A stretch of DNA of 40,423 nt from an uncultured Prochlorococcus sp. (GTDB taxonomy: Bacteria > Cyanobacteriota > Cyanobacteriia > PCC-6307 > Cyanobiaceae), in the NCBI GenBank assembly GCA_902626435.1, contig CACOFO010000008.1:1-40423 (forward strand), written 5' to 3'. Under the pieces are notes generated by a model. That model worked only from the letters and a program-made list of their open reading frames with translations, was not told where the DNA came from and searched no databases. The position numbers were made by a program, and so were the translations under genes. Shown piece after piece: positions 26,237 through 34,655 of this stretch (the first letter of the stretch is position 1; each line of letters starts with the position of its first letter).

Positions 26237-27391
26237 TTAAAAATTATTTTTTGAATAATTTTCTAATATTCTCTGATTGATTTTCGGAATATTTTCTTTA
26301 AATTTGAAAAACCCTTTTTTGGCGAATTTCCACGCAAATAAATCTTCATCTCTCACAAGATTAAAAATCTCTTTGTTGTGTAAATTTTTAAACTCAGTTA
26401 TGAAATCATAATTTTCTCCCACTCCTGGATAAATAATGTCTATTTCGTTATTTTTTTTAAAAGTAATTTCTAGTGAATATGGTTCAATCTGTTCAACATT
26501 ATCAAATTGCCCTACAAATTCAGATACTAAATCTTGCTTAAATTTCAAAACAGATTCAGACAATTTAATTTGTCTTTGTTCATTCTTTAGAAGGATAATA
26601 GAAACTCTTTTGTAGCTTGGAAGTAAATTTTTAAGGGTTGCAAGGTGCAGATCATTTTCAAATAAAATCAGGTTATCTGATTTAGGATCCATATTATTTT
26701 TATAAATCTCATTTTCTAATGGTATTTGATTAGATTCATCAAGAAAAATTTGTTTATTAATTATTTTTTCTGCATTAAATCTATTATTTGAAAATTTTTT
26801 GAGGTTTGATGATGAAAAAAGATATTGCTTTCCCTTAGTTTGCAATCCGCCGACCCATCTCCAGCTAAGTAGATTAGATGCAGCATCACCATCAAAAAGG
26901 TATTTAAAGAAAAACTTTGCTCCCAATTGCCATGGGAGGCCTAAATTAAATATCCATGTACTCGCAAACCACATTCTTGTATGGTTATGCAAATAGTTGT
27001 ACTGCTTTAATTCAAGGACCCAAGAATTAAAAAAATCTATTTCTGTTTTACCATTAATTGCTCTTTCATAAAGCTCATAGTCAAAATTAAGATTATTTTC
27101 TGAAATAAAATTTCGCCAAACTTTTGGTCTATTTTCCAACCACCCTTTCCAGTAAACTCTCCAAAATATTTCTTCAACAAATTTAGTTGAATTTTTGATT
27201 TTGTACTTACTTTTAATATCATGAATCAAATCATATTCCGATAATATTCTATGAGTAATGAAAGGTGATAATTTTGAAACTGAGCTTTCTTTATCTGGCC
27301 CAAAATCAAAATTTCTTAATTTTGAATAATCATTAATTTTATATTTTGCAAAATTGTCCCAAATACTTTGAGCTTTTAATAAAAATGACAT
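26237..27391 (-). CDS. Photolyase/cryptochrome-like FAD protein with apparently permuted domains
   Basis: The first 230 of 384 residues match the helical FAD-binding domain of the photolyase/cryptochrome family: SKLSPFITHRILSE (about 39-52), IFWRVYWKGWLENRPKVW (75-92), YLHNHTRMWFASTWIFN (133-149), DGDAASN (167-173) and WRWVGGLQTKGKQYL (177-191). The N-terminal antenna-binding domain is absent. Residues 240-384 instead form an alpha/beta-like region beginning NLILFENDLHLATL, reminiscent of the photolyase N-terminal start (WFRxDLRxxDN). The order therefore looks inverted. Light-dependent repair or sensing is an inference. It is divergent from the ligase-like gene. Confidence 0.85.
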   Translation of the reverse strand: MSFLLKAQSIWDNFAKYKINDYSKLRNFDFGPDKESSVSKLSPFITHRILSEYDLIHDIKSKYKIKNSTKFVEEIFWRVYWKGWLENRPKVWRNFISENNLNFDYELYERAINGKTEIDFFNSWVLELKQYNYLHNHTRMWFASTWIFNLGLPWQLGAKFFFKYLFDGDAASNLLSWRWVGGLQTKGKQYLFSSSNLKKFSNNRFNAEKIINKQIFLDESNQIPLENEIYKNNMDPKSDNLILFENDLHLATLKNLLPSYKRVSIILLKNEQRQIKLSESVLKFKQDLVSEFVGQFDNVEQIEPYSLEITFKKNNEIDIIYPGVGENYDFITEFKNLHNKEIFNLVRDEDLFAWKFAKKGFFKFKENIPKINQRILENYSKNNF

Positions 27392-27538
27392 TTTCTAATA
27401 ACTTTAAAAAATTTTTTTTTGTATTGATAAAAATTTCAAAAATTAGCTTACAAATAAATACTTAAAATTTCCCATTACACTTTTTAGTAAATATGTTTGA
27501 TTGAAATATTTAATTTAAACTCCTAACCTGTACATTTT

Positions 27539-27594
27539 ATACTCCTTAATCACTCTCTGCGTAGGAGGATATTTAGATGTCAATTACTTTTTAA
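27539..27594 (+). promoter_or_regulatory. Possible structured leader: SD-sequestering hairpin and 5-codon ORF
   Basis: A CTCCT at 27542-27546 can pair with AGGAG at 27563-27567 across a 16-base loop, with flanking AT pairs at 27539-27540 and 27569-27570. The paired strand contains a perfect AGGAGG Shine-Dalgarno (27563-27568) placed 8 bases before an ATG at 27577, which opens a five-codon ORF (MSITF, stop at 27592-27594). It lies 74 bases before the ligase-like gene. A perfect ribosome site in front of so short a frame suggests a leader peptide or a decayed gene start. Confidence 0.4.
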
Positions 27595-27668
27595 ATCTAA
27601 TATTAATTTTCAAATCTTTATTTAAATGATTTTTTCTAAAAGATTTTTAAATATTTATCAAAATTATT

Positions 27669-28418
27669 ATGAATAATTTATTAGTGAGAGATGTTAAGTA
27701 TCTTGATGAACAATACAGAATAGGTGAAGGCGTAATTTCCGATGATGCATTTAAGCAACTTGAAAAGCTCTTTATACATGTTGATCCTGAATCTGACTAC
27801 TTCAATCAAAAAAATAAAAGACTTCTACCAAAATTAGCTAAAGAAAATTATAAAGAGTTTTTGGGAAGTTTATTGACAAAAACAAGATTAAGCATTCAAC
27901 CAAAAATTGATGGCTGCGCTATTGCAATTAGATATATAAATGGCAATTTTAATAAAGCTATTACAAAAAAAGGATTTGATGTCTCAAGCAAAATTAAACA
28001 AATTGAAAATGTCCCCGATTTTATTCCTATCAAACGTGATTTTCAAATTAGAGGTGAACTATACGCTACAAAGCAAGTTGCCGGAATTTCCCAAAGAATT
28101 ACAAGAAAATACCTCAATGATAAGAAAGGGATTAGAGAAAATTTCAGCTTTTGCTGTTTCCAAATACTTAATGGAAGACTTAATCAATATGAAACCCTTA
28201 ACTATCTTAAAAAATGTGGCTTCAGCACCCCTGATAGTTACTTCACAAATCATACAAGCGAAATCCAAATATTTAAAAACAAATGGTTAGAGAGAAAAAT
28301 ATTTGCGAAATATCCAACTAATGGGATAGTTATTAAAATAAATAGCAGGAAACTACAGTTACTTAGAGAGAAAAATTTATCTAAAAATAACGAATGGCAA
28401 TATGCAATTGAAAAATAA
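27669..28418 (+). CDS. Minimal NAD-dependent DNA ligase-like protein (adenylation domain only)
   Basis: The 249-residue protein resembles the nucleotidyltransferase domain of bacterial LigA, with remnants of domain Ia (GVISDDAFKQLEKLF). Motif I is KIDG with candidate nucleophile Lys79, motif III is IRGEL with Glu130, and motif IV is NGIVIK with Lys223. The OB fold, zinc finger, helix-hairpin-helix and BRCT domains are all missing. Motif V reads WQYAIEK at the very C-terminus, with Glu where the usual Lys is expected, and the TRGDGxxGED segment is reduced to TKKGFDVSS. It may be a degenerate or specialised adenylyltransferase; full-length LigA is presumably elsewhere. Confidence 0.82.
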   Translation: MNNLLVRDVKYLDEQYRIGEGVISDDAFKQLEKLFIHVDPESDYFNQKNKRLLPKLAKENYKEFLGSLLTKTRLSIQPKIDGCAIAIRYINGNFNKAITKKGFDVSSKIKQIENVPDFIPIKRDFQIRGELYATKQVAGISQRITRKYLNDKKGIRENFSFCCFQILNGRLNQYETLNYLKKCGFSTPDSYFTNHTSEIQIFKNKWLERKIFAKYPTNGIVIKINSRKLQLLREKNLSKNNEWQYAIEK

Positions 28419-28456
28419 TATTAAATAGTACCTTCAAAAAAAGCTCACGATACTAA

Positions 28457-28478
28457 CTTCCATTATTTACAGTGGAAG
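28457..28478 (+). other. Hairpin between ligase-like gene and SDR
   Basis: CTTCCATT pairs with AGTGGAAG (one T-G wobble) around a six-base loop ATTTAC. It lies 39 bases after the ligase-like stop and 49 bases before the SDR start. No U-run follows immediately, so it may be a weak terminator, a processing site or a 5' leader structure. Confidence 0.4.
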
Positions 28479-28526
28479 GATAATTAAATTTTGTTTAAAT
28501 TTCAAAGCAATTTGCAGGATTACTAA

Positions 28527-29456
28527 ATGACTGCCACTATTACAAGGCCTAAAATCTCTAACTGGGAAACATCTAATATTCCAAACCTTACAGGCAAAAC
28601 AGCACTAATTACTGGTGCAAATAGTGGTCTTGGATACTACACAGCGAAAGCCTTAGCTGAAAAAAATGCTCATGTAATCATAGCTTGTAGATCGCTTGAA
28701 AAAGCTAATCAAACTATCAAAAAACTTAAAGGTCTTAATCCTGAAGTAATACTTACACCTTTAGAGTTAGATTTGTCAGATTTAAAAAATGTTGTTGAAG
28801 TTCAGTCCAAAATTTTTAATGATTTTGAAAATTTGGATTTACTTATCAATAATGCAGGCATAATGCATCCGCCTAAAACACTTAGTGCTCAGGGATATGA
28901 AATACAATTTGCAGTTAATCATTTAGCTCATATGCTTTTGACCCTAAAGCTTCTTCCCATTATTGAAAAAAAAGAGGAATCGAGAATAGTAACGGTTACT
29001 TCTGGAGCACAATTTTTTGGCAAAGTTGGTTGGAAAAATTTGAAAGCCGAAAACTATTACAATAAATGGGAATCTTACTCCAATAGCAAATTGGCAAATG
29101 TAATGTTTGCTTTGGAACTAAATGAGAACTTAAAACACAAAAACATACTTTCTTTAGCTGCTCACCCAGGAATTGCAAAAACAAATCTCTTTACTGCTCA
29201 AAAACCTAAACCTAATCCAATAGAAATATTCTCTATGGAATTATTTAGCCCTATTTTTCAATCTGCTGAGATGGGAGCATTGCCTCAACTTTTTGCGGCT
29301 ACTTCACCAGATGCAAGAGGCGGTGATCATTATGGTCCTAAATTTAATTTCAGAGGTTATCCTAAATTATCCCCTACATCTCCTTTCGCCATTAATAAAA
29401 AAGAAAGAAAAAATTTATGGGAAAAAAGCCTTGAAATACTTAGTAACTTCTTATAA
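28527..29456 (+). CDS. Short-chain dehydrogenase/reductase (POR/WWOX-like)
   Basis: NAD(P)-dependent oxidoreductase of 309 residues. The Rossmann motif TGANSGLG is at about 29-36, NNAG occurs in LLINNAGIMHPP, catalytic Ser in VTVTSGAQ, and the YxxxK motif in SYSNSKLANVMFA. The overall layout matches the SDR branch that includes light-dependent protochlorophyllide reductase and WWOX-like reductases, but the substrate cannot be assigned. A weak AGGA ribosome site precedes the ATG at 28527. The 3' end overlaps the convergent gene by six bases. Confidence 0.9.
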   Translation: MTATITRPKISNWETSNIPNLTGKTALITGANSGLGYYTAKALAEKNAHVIIACRSLEKANQTIKKLKGLNPEVILTPLELDLSDLKNVVEVQSKIFNDFENLDLLINNAGIMHPPKTLSAQGYEIQFAVNHLAHMLLTLKLLPIIEKKEESRIVTVTSGAQFFGKVGWKNLKAENYYNKWESYSNSKLANVMFALELNENLKHKNILSLAAHPGIAKTNLFTAQKPKPNPIEIFSMELFSPIFQSAEMGALPQLFAATSPDARGGDHYGPKFNFRGYPKLSPTSPFAINKKERKNLWEKSLEILSNFL

Positions 29457-29717
29457 ATTTTTCATTTTTACTAACTTTAGAAAATATTTCAAGATATGTA
29501 ATTCACTCTCTGAGAGTTTCATGAATTCTGTTAGGGCATCATAGTTTTTTTCATCAATTTTTTTTGATAATTGAATAAAGCTCTCATGGTTTTCATTAAC
29601 AAATCTCTCAGCAATCTGAGATGGAGTTAAACCCTGTTCTATTAATTGACCTGGAGAGTTTTTCTCCCACTTTTCATAAAACCAAGAGAACCAATATTTT
29701 GCAGTATTATCTTCCAT
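29451..29717 (-). CDS. Small helical protein, paralogue of the right-edge gene
   Basis: An 88-residue protein with no recognised named family, predicted all-helical and acidic. It aligns by eye with the partial protein at 40147-40423: both have WFxW near the N-terminus, G(L/K)(T/N)P followed by AExF(V/I)xxN, a central DE..D.L..F(M/L)KL(S/T)E.E.H pattern, and a Lys-rich end. It is therefore a member of a small paralogous family in this genome. It overlaps the SDR 3' end by six bases and is divergent from murD. Confidence 0.8.
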   Translation of the reverse strand: MEDNTAKYWFSWFYEKWEKNSPGQLIEQGLTPSQIAERFVNENHESFIQLSKKIDEKNYDALTEFMKLSESELHILKYFLKLVKMKNL

Positions 29718-29817
29718 TAATTAATTTTTATTTGGAGAATTCTGTAAACACTGAAGAAAGATCTCATGATTGAATTAACCCTTAAACACATTTAATATAA
29801 ATGCAATTATAAATTTA

Positions 29818-31251
29818 ATGATAGATAATAATCATTCAAGTAAAAGAAAAAATATTAATCTTGTAATTGGATTAGGTAAATCTGGATTTTGGGCTGCCAA
29901 GTATTTGAGAAGCATCAATAAGAGAGTAATTGTTTGGGAAAGTAAAGAAGAGATGGAATTCTTAGAGAGAAAAACAGAATTGGAAGAGCTGAATATACTA
30001 GTTTCTCTTAATAAAAAATTTGTATTTGAAGAAATTCATCCTTTTGTGAAAGAAATTGAATCTGTTGTTGTAAGTCCATCAATACCTTATGACCATAAAA
30101 CTATTATCAAATTAAGAACAAAGGGAATTAAAGTAATTGGAGAAATTAATGTTGCATGGGAAATTTTAAAAGACACAAATTGGATAGGTATTACTGGCAC
30201 AAATGGTAAGACTACTGTTACTCATTTACTAAGCCATATACTCTGCGAGAATGAATTATATGCTCCTTTTGCTGGAAATATTGGTACACCTTTATGTAAA
30301 TATGCTTACTCCAAAAAACACGAAGAAATTGATTGGATTATAGCTGAATTAAGCAGTTATCAAATAGAAATATCTCCAGAAGTAAAACCTAATATTGGAA
30401 TTTGGACAACCTTCACAGAAGATCATCTTGAGAGACATAAAACACTTGAAAACTATTTCAACATAAAAAAAAGCTTGCTAGAAAAATCAGATTTTAGAAT
30501 TTATAATTATGACGATAAAAATCTAAGAAATCACTATAGTTCACTATCAAAAGGGGTTTGGATAACAACTAGTTTCGATAAATCAAATTTTATTCAATGC
30601 GATTATTGGATAGATGATCAATCATACATTGTTGAGAGAGGAAAAAGACTATTCAAACTTGAACATTTTTCTTTAAAAGGAATGCATAATCTGCAAAATC
30701 TTTTATTGGTAATAGCAGCAGCAAGAAAAGTTGGATTATCTGGAAAGAAGATTAAAGATTCTTTATCTAATTACAAACAATTACCGCATAGGATGGAAAC
30801 AATTTATAAAAATAATGATCTGGAAATAATTAATGATAGTAAAGCTACAAATTTTGATTCATCTATTGCAGGAATAAGTTCAATTGAAGATCAAATAATA
30901 ATCATTGCTGGGGGTAGATTAAAAGGAAATGAATATAGTGAGTGGATAAAAGTTTTAAAGAAAAAAGTTAAATGTGTTTTCCTTTTTGGAGAAAGCTCAA
31001 AAGCTCTAAAAATGGCTCTTATTACTGAAGGATTTAAGAAAGATATTTTTGAATTTTCAGAACTCAAAGAGCTTGTAAATTTTGTTTTTCATTATTTACA
31101 AAATAATAGGGTTGGAACATTATTATTCTCACCTTCATGTTCTAGTTTTGATCAATTTAAAAATTATGAAGAGCGTGGAGATTATTTCAAAAAACTAATA
31201 AGTGAAAAATTAAAGGTTAATAAATCTATTTTTTGTTCAAATATCATTTAG
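29818..31251 (+). CDS. murD: UDP-N-acetylmuramoylalanine-D-glutamate ligase
   Basis: Adds D-glutamate to UDP-MurNAc-L-Ala in cytosolic peptidoglycan precursor synthesis. The 477-residue protein has the ATP-binding [10 protein letters not shown] motif at 124-133, the ELSSYQIE segment, TEDHLERH, the central NDSKATN motif and IIAGGRLKG, all typical of MurD. The N-terminal Rossmann-like UDP-binding domain begins [15 protein letters not shown]. It stands apart from other mur genes, as is common in cyanobacteria. Confidence 0.96.
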   Translation: MIDNNHSSKRKNINLVIGLGKSGFWAAKYLRSINKRVIVWESKEEMEFLERKTELEELNILVSLNKKFVFEEIHPFVKEIESVVVSPSIPYDHKTIIKLRTKGIKVIGEINVAWEILKDTNWIGITGTNGKTTVTHLLSHILCENELYAPFAGNIGTPLCKYAYSKKHEEIDWIIAELSSYQIEISPEVKPNIGIWTTFTEDHLERHKTLENYFNIKKSLLEKSDFRIYNYDDKNLRNHYSSLSKGVWITTSFDKSNFIQCDYWIDDQSYIVERGKRLFKLEHFSLKGMHNLQNLLLVIAAARKVGLSGKKIKDSLSNYKQLPHRMETIYKNNDLEIINDSKATNFDSSIAGISSIEDQIIIIAGGRLKGNEYSEWIKVLKKKVKCVFLFGESSKALKMALITEGFKKDIFEFSELKELVNFVFHYLQNNRVGTLLFSPSCSSFDQFKNYEERGDYFKKLISEKLKVNKSIFCSNII

Positions 31252-31339
31252 TAATTTTGAGGTCGGTCATCACAACCGTCTCCCCATAGCAAATATTCAC
31301 TAAATTAGTTAGATTTTGAATATAAATTAATTATTAGCA

Positions 31340-31654
31340 ATGAGTGAATTTAACAACTTACCTCAAGCAATAAGTCATAAAAAATTAAGTTATTTGATGC
31401 TTAAGGCACAAAAAGATTCTCATTTTTCTGATGAATTAGCAGAAATAGAAAGCCCCGAAAAAAAAGAATTTGAAGAGTTAATTGACAATTGGGAACATTC
31501 AACTAAGAAAGTAGTTAACGAGTTATCAAAAAGAAAAGAGAATTTACTAAAAGATAAATCACCAAATTCTTTAGTTGCTCTTGGTGCTATGGAAGTTCAC
31601 CTTAACATGGCTTTGCAAGCCTTAAATGCATTTAATAAAGGAGTTGATGGATAG
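31340..31654 (+). CDS. Conserved hypothetical helical protein
   Basis: No function recognised. The 104-residue product is predicted to be mostly helical and charged (ELIDNWEHSTKKVVNELS, then KENLLKDKSPNSLVALG, then an amphipathic C-terminal helix MEVHLNMALQALNAF). It has no signal or membrane segment. A clean ATG start follows an 88-base gap after murD, and it converges on the pirin gene 14 bases away. Coding character is good and consistent with a lineage-conserved small protein. Confidence 0.75.
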   Translation: MSEFNNLPQAISHKKLSYLMLKAQKDSHFSDELAEIESPEKKEFEELIDNWEHSTKKVVNELSKRKENLLKDKSPNSLVALGAMEVHLNMALQALNAFNKGVDG

Positions 31655-31668
31655 TAGTAACAGATAAA

Positions 31669-32400
31669 CTATAAGGAAGGCATCGAAAATAAAAGGAAAT
31701 CCAGCTCTTTTTCAGTATCTATAGAGACATCATCATAATAATTAACTTCAAATCCCAAGCCATCTCCAGATTCGAGACATATATTTGTATTTGAGTCTTT
31801 ACTTTTTAATAAAAGATTACCTTCTATTATTTGTATCCAATTATATTTATCAATTTTTAATGGCAACTTTTTTTCTTTAATAGATTTATATTTACAACGC
31901 CATAAAGAGATATTTTGATTTAGAAAAAGCTTATTATTTTGACCATTTTTGTAATTAAAAATAAGATTGTCCCATAACTTTTCATTTAATGAAATTTGAT
32001 CATATCGAGGTTTGATATTTTCTTTTTGAGGGTATATCCAAATCTGAAATAAATTACAGGTCTCATTTTCTTCATTCTTCTCGCTATGAGAGATTCCAGT
32101 ACCAGCAGACATAACTTGCACTTCATCTTTGTAAATTTTTCCAAGGTTGTTTAATGAGTCTCTATGGGTTATTGCTCCTTTTGTTACGACAGTAATTATT
32201 TCCATATTTTCATGAGAATGTGTATTAAACCCTGCATTAGGAGAAATAATATCTTCGTTTATAACTCTTATTTTCCCAAAATTATCCCATTTTGGATCTC
32301 TATGCTCTGCAAAAGAAAATGTATGCATAGAATTTAGCCATTCTCTATTTGATCTAAATCTTTCGTTAGATTTCCTTATTTTAATTATTTTCAAAGACAT
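31669..32400 (-). CDS. Pirin-family cupin protein
   Basis: A 243-residue bicupin of the pirin family. The N-terminal cupin shows the metal ligands in NAGFNTHSHENMEIITVV, GAITHRDS and GTGISHSEKNEE. The second cupin (about 150-243) has lost most of the metal-binding residues, the normal pirin pattern. Pirins include quercetin 2,3-dioxygenases and redox or transcription cofactors, so the activity here is open. The start is ATG at 32400. Confidence 0.93.
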   Translation of the reverse strand: MSLKIIKIRKSNERFRSNREWLNSMHTFSFAEHRDPKWDNFGKIRVINEDIISPNAGFNTHSHENMEIITVVTKGAITHRDSLNNLGKIYKDEVQVMSAGTGISHSEKNEENETCNLFQIWIYPQKENIKPRYDQISLNEKLWDNLIFNYKNGQNNKLFLNQNISLWRCKYKSIKEKKLPLKIDKYNWIQIIEGNLLLKSKDSNTNICLESGDGLGFEVNYYDDVSIDTEKELDFLLFSMPSL

Positions 32401-32486
32401 AAATTCTTAGAAATAAATATCGTGAATATATGAAAATTAAATACGTTTCAAAATTTTAAATTATGAATAAGATAAATAATTTTTAT

Positions 32487-32684
32487 TTATTTGCTAATTT
32501 TACTTTGTGCTTTATTTGCTTTATTAATTATTTTTTTTGCTTCTTCTCTTGTAGAACATTTTTCCGCCTGAACATTTAAGTTTTTTAATTTATTTAATTG
32601 TTTTGAAATTTTCATATAATATTTAAATTGCCAAATAGAAATTAACACATTTTTAATAGAATAGCTAAAAATACTGGTTTGCAT
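32487..32684 (-). CDS. Small Lys-rich hypothetical protein
   Basis: A possible 65-residue protein. The C-terminal half is a charged helical segment (CSTREEAKKIINKANKAQSK), which looks like genuine coding sequence, while the first 23 residues are less convincing. The in-frame Met at residue 24 (MKISKQL) could be the true start. It lies 14 bases downstream of the DUF1643 gene on the same strand, compatible with an operon. No family recognised. Confidence 0.55.
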   Translation of the reverse strand: MQTSIFSYSIKNVLISIWQFKYYMKISKQLNKLKNLNVQAEKCSTREEAKKIINKANKAQSKISK

Positions 32685-32698
32685 TTGAGCCTTACTAC

Positions 32699-33235
32699 CT
32701 AAAAATAAGATTGGAGGACTGAATTATCAGAGCAGTATAGAGGGTGTATTGGATTATCTTTGATTGTTTTTTTAATAAACAGGGGTCCAAGAGGTTTATC
32801 AAAATTATTTTTCCTAATTAAATTATATTGCATTATTTTTTTTGCTATTTTTTTATTTCTATTTAGAAATTTCCCTTTGTTACCCCAACCTAGCCATAAA
32901 TCACAATTTTTATTTTCAGACCAGTGTTTTAAGTTTTTATAAATATGATTATTATTTAGATAACCCACAGGGTTTTTGTGATTAAAAATTTTTTCTGGTT
33001 TACTTGAAATAAGAGCAAATAGATTTATTAATTTTACTTTGCCGTAATTATTGTTTTTCGAAATTTTGATTATCTTTTTAGTTGTATTATCTAAGAAAAC
33101 TTCATCCGATAATGAGGGATTTAAGCCAATAAAAATAATTTCTTTTTTAGATTTAGAAATCTCATAACTTAAACTCCATCTATATAGTTTGTTAGCACTT
33201 ATTAAACAATTTCTTTCTATAAATAAATTTTTCAA
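32699..33235 (-). CDS. DUF1643-family protein
   Basis: The 178-residue protein carries the DUF1643 pattern: IIFIGLNPSLSDEVFLDNT, then INLFALISSKPE, NPVGYLNNNHI and a WLGWGNKG segment. The biochemical role of this family is not established. The start is TTG at 33235, which overlaps the DUF2214 stop in a TTGA junction (33232-33235), indicating translational coupling with the upstream membrane-protein gene. Confidence 0.85.
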   Translation of the reverse strand: MKNLFIERNCLISANKLYRWSLSYEISKSKKEIIFIGLNPSLSDEVFLDNTTKKIIKISKNNNYGKVKLINLFALISSKPEKIFNHKNPVGYLNNNHIYKNLKHWSENKNCDLWLGWGNKGKFLNRNKKIAKKIMQYNLIRKNNFDKPLGPLFIKKTIKDNPIHPLYCSDNSVLQSYF

Positions 33236-33717
33236 CCTAAACCTACACCTCTAGCCATAAGAGTGGCAAACAAAGGTATTGTTGCAAAACCTACTAATTC
33301 AGTAGTAATGATGAGTCTGAACCTTTTAACTAGATTCTCAGATATTTCAGGTAATTTATTCTTACTTAATGGAATGGCCCATAAAATATAGGTTGTTGTT
33401 GGGTATAAAGAAAGTAATCCCACCAGAATGTAAAGACAAACCTTTATCCAAAACACTGGATTACCTGTATAGAAATCACCACCTTGACCAAAGTATTTAA
33501 CACGTAAAATCCCAGTAACTAATATTGCAACTCCTGCCAAACCATAAACCACATCTGCAATTATCATTGAGATCGTCTCATTTCTATTAAGGCCTACTTT
33601 GAGAGTCAATCTTTCAAACAAAAGAGAACCGAAACACAAAATAATTCCTAAATAATGAATATATGCTACCAAAGCACTTTTAGCAATTTCGCCTGTAAAT
33701 AAAGTTCCCAATAACAT
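33232..33717 (-). CDS. DUF2214-family four-helix membrane protein
   Basis: A 161-residue integral membrane protein. Hydrophobic helices lie at about 15-33 (ALVAYIHYLGIILCFGSLLF), 52-68, 88-112 and 132-152. The YIHYLG histidine and RLTLKVGLNRNETISMIIAD region fit DUF2214. Function is unknown; a conserved histidine in a helix could bind haem, which is speculation. It is the first gene of a short minus-strand operon with the DUF1643 gene. Confidence 0.85.
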   Translation of the reverse strand: MLLGTLFTGEIAKSALVAYIHYLGIILCFGSLLFERLTLKVGLNRNETISMIIADVVYGLAGVAILVTGILRVKYFGQGGDFYTGNPVFWIKVCLYILVGLLSLYPTTTYILWAIPLSKNKLPEISENLVKRFRLIITTELVGFATIPLFATLMARGVGLG

Positions 33718-33825
33718 TTTCTAGTCAAAATTTATACAATCCTAACTACCAAATGAAGAATTTGTACAGAAATAGAATAATAAATTAAAAGCAGGGCATT
33801 AAATCTAAGACTCTAAATACCTTTT

Positions 33826-34554
33826 TTAGCCATCTTCAAAAAAATCCTTTTTATTCCATACTTCTATTACATCTGGGAAATGTTTTTCCATGCAATTATC
33901 ACAAACCCCATGACTAAATCTAATATCACTAATTTTCGAAAGATATTTTTCTAAATGCATCCAATCGCCCTCCTTATTTTTCACTTCTCTGCAATATGAA
34001 CATACAGATAAAATTCCCTCCTGTTTATGCAAATTAGACAATGCATCTAGCAAATTTAATGACTTTTTTCTAAGCTCTAAAAATGAAACTATTTGCTTAG
34101 ATAGTAATTCCATAATATAAAATTGTTGTGTAGTTAGATTTCCTGGCTTTCTGTCTATTACACAAAGAGTTCCAAGCTTATTACCATCACTATTTCTAAG
34201 GGGGAAACCTGCATAAAAACGAATCTTTGGATCTCCAGTTACCAATGGATTATTTATAAATCTTTCATCTTGGAAAGCATCATGAATAATTAATGGATTA
34301 TTTTCTTTTATTGCATGTGTACAAAAAGACCAATCTCTTCTAGTTTCTGATATTTGAAGTCCTATTTTGGATTTAAACCATTGTTTATCTTTATCTACCA
34401 AAGTCATTAAAGAAATTGGCACATTACAGGTTTTAGCAGCAATTTTTGTAATGTCGTCATAACATGATTCTGGCTTGGTTCCCAAAATCCTATATTCTGC
34501 TAAAGCTTTTAATCTTCTTTGCTCTTCTTCTTTTTTTGATACAAGATTCGGCAT
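33826..34554 (-). CDS. GAF-domain protein with four-cysteine C-terminal module
   Basis: A 242-residue soluble protein. The GAF domain covers about residues 25-165 (YDDITKIAAKTCNVPISLMTLVD, RDWSFCTHAI, PKIRFYAGFPLRN, LGTLCVID), followed by a short coiled segment to about 180. The C-terminus has CSYC (185, 188) and a second CDNC (218, 221), linked by a GDWMHLEKYLS segment ending in SHGVC. This four-cysteine module also occurs at the ends of other bacterial signalling proteins and probably binds a metal. No kinase, cyclase or DNA-binding domain is present, so the output is unknown. Confidence 0.85.
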   Translation of the reverse strand: MPNLVSKKEEEQRRLKALAEYRILGTKPESCYDDITKIAAKTCNVPISLMTLVDKDKQWFKSKIGLQISETRRDWSFCTHAIKENNPLIIHDAFQDERFINNPLVTGDPKIRFYAGFPLRNSDGNKLGTLCVIDRKPGNLTTQQFYIMELLSKQIVSFLELRKKSLNLLDALSNLHKQEGILSVCSYCREVKNKEGDWMHLEKYLSKISDIRFSHGVCDNCMEKHFPDVIEVWNKKDFFEDG

Positions 34555-34573
34555 TAATCTTCACCAATAATTA

Positions 34574-34593
34574 AAACTTTAAAATTAAAGTTT
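34574..34593 (-). terminator. AT-rich hairpin after the HI0933-type gene
   Basis: AAACTTTAA and TTAAAGTTT form a 9-bp stem with a two-base loop (in practice four to six bases would be unpaired). It lies between the flavoprotein stop (34656) and the GAF gene start (34554) on the minus strand. The lack of GC pairs and a weak U-run make it a low-confidence terminator. Confidence 0.35.
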
Positions 34594-34655
34594 CTTTAAA
34601 AAACTTTTTCCGTCTAATACTTAATAAAAAAAAGATAAACTTATTGATTTGTTAC

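Noticed and set aside
27037-27222. Minus-strand 61-codon frame inside the photolyase-like gene
   Set aside because: It is an alternative-frame shadow of the conserved FAD-domain coding sequence.
31252-31339. GC-richer patch after murD (GGTCGGTCATCACAACCG) as a small RNA or terminator
   Set aside because: Only a four-base CGGT/ACCG pairing was found and no U-run or known RNA motif.
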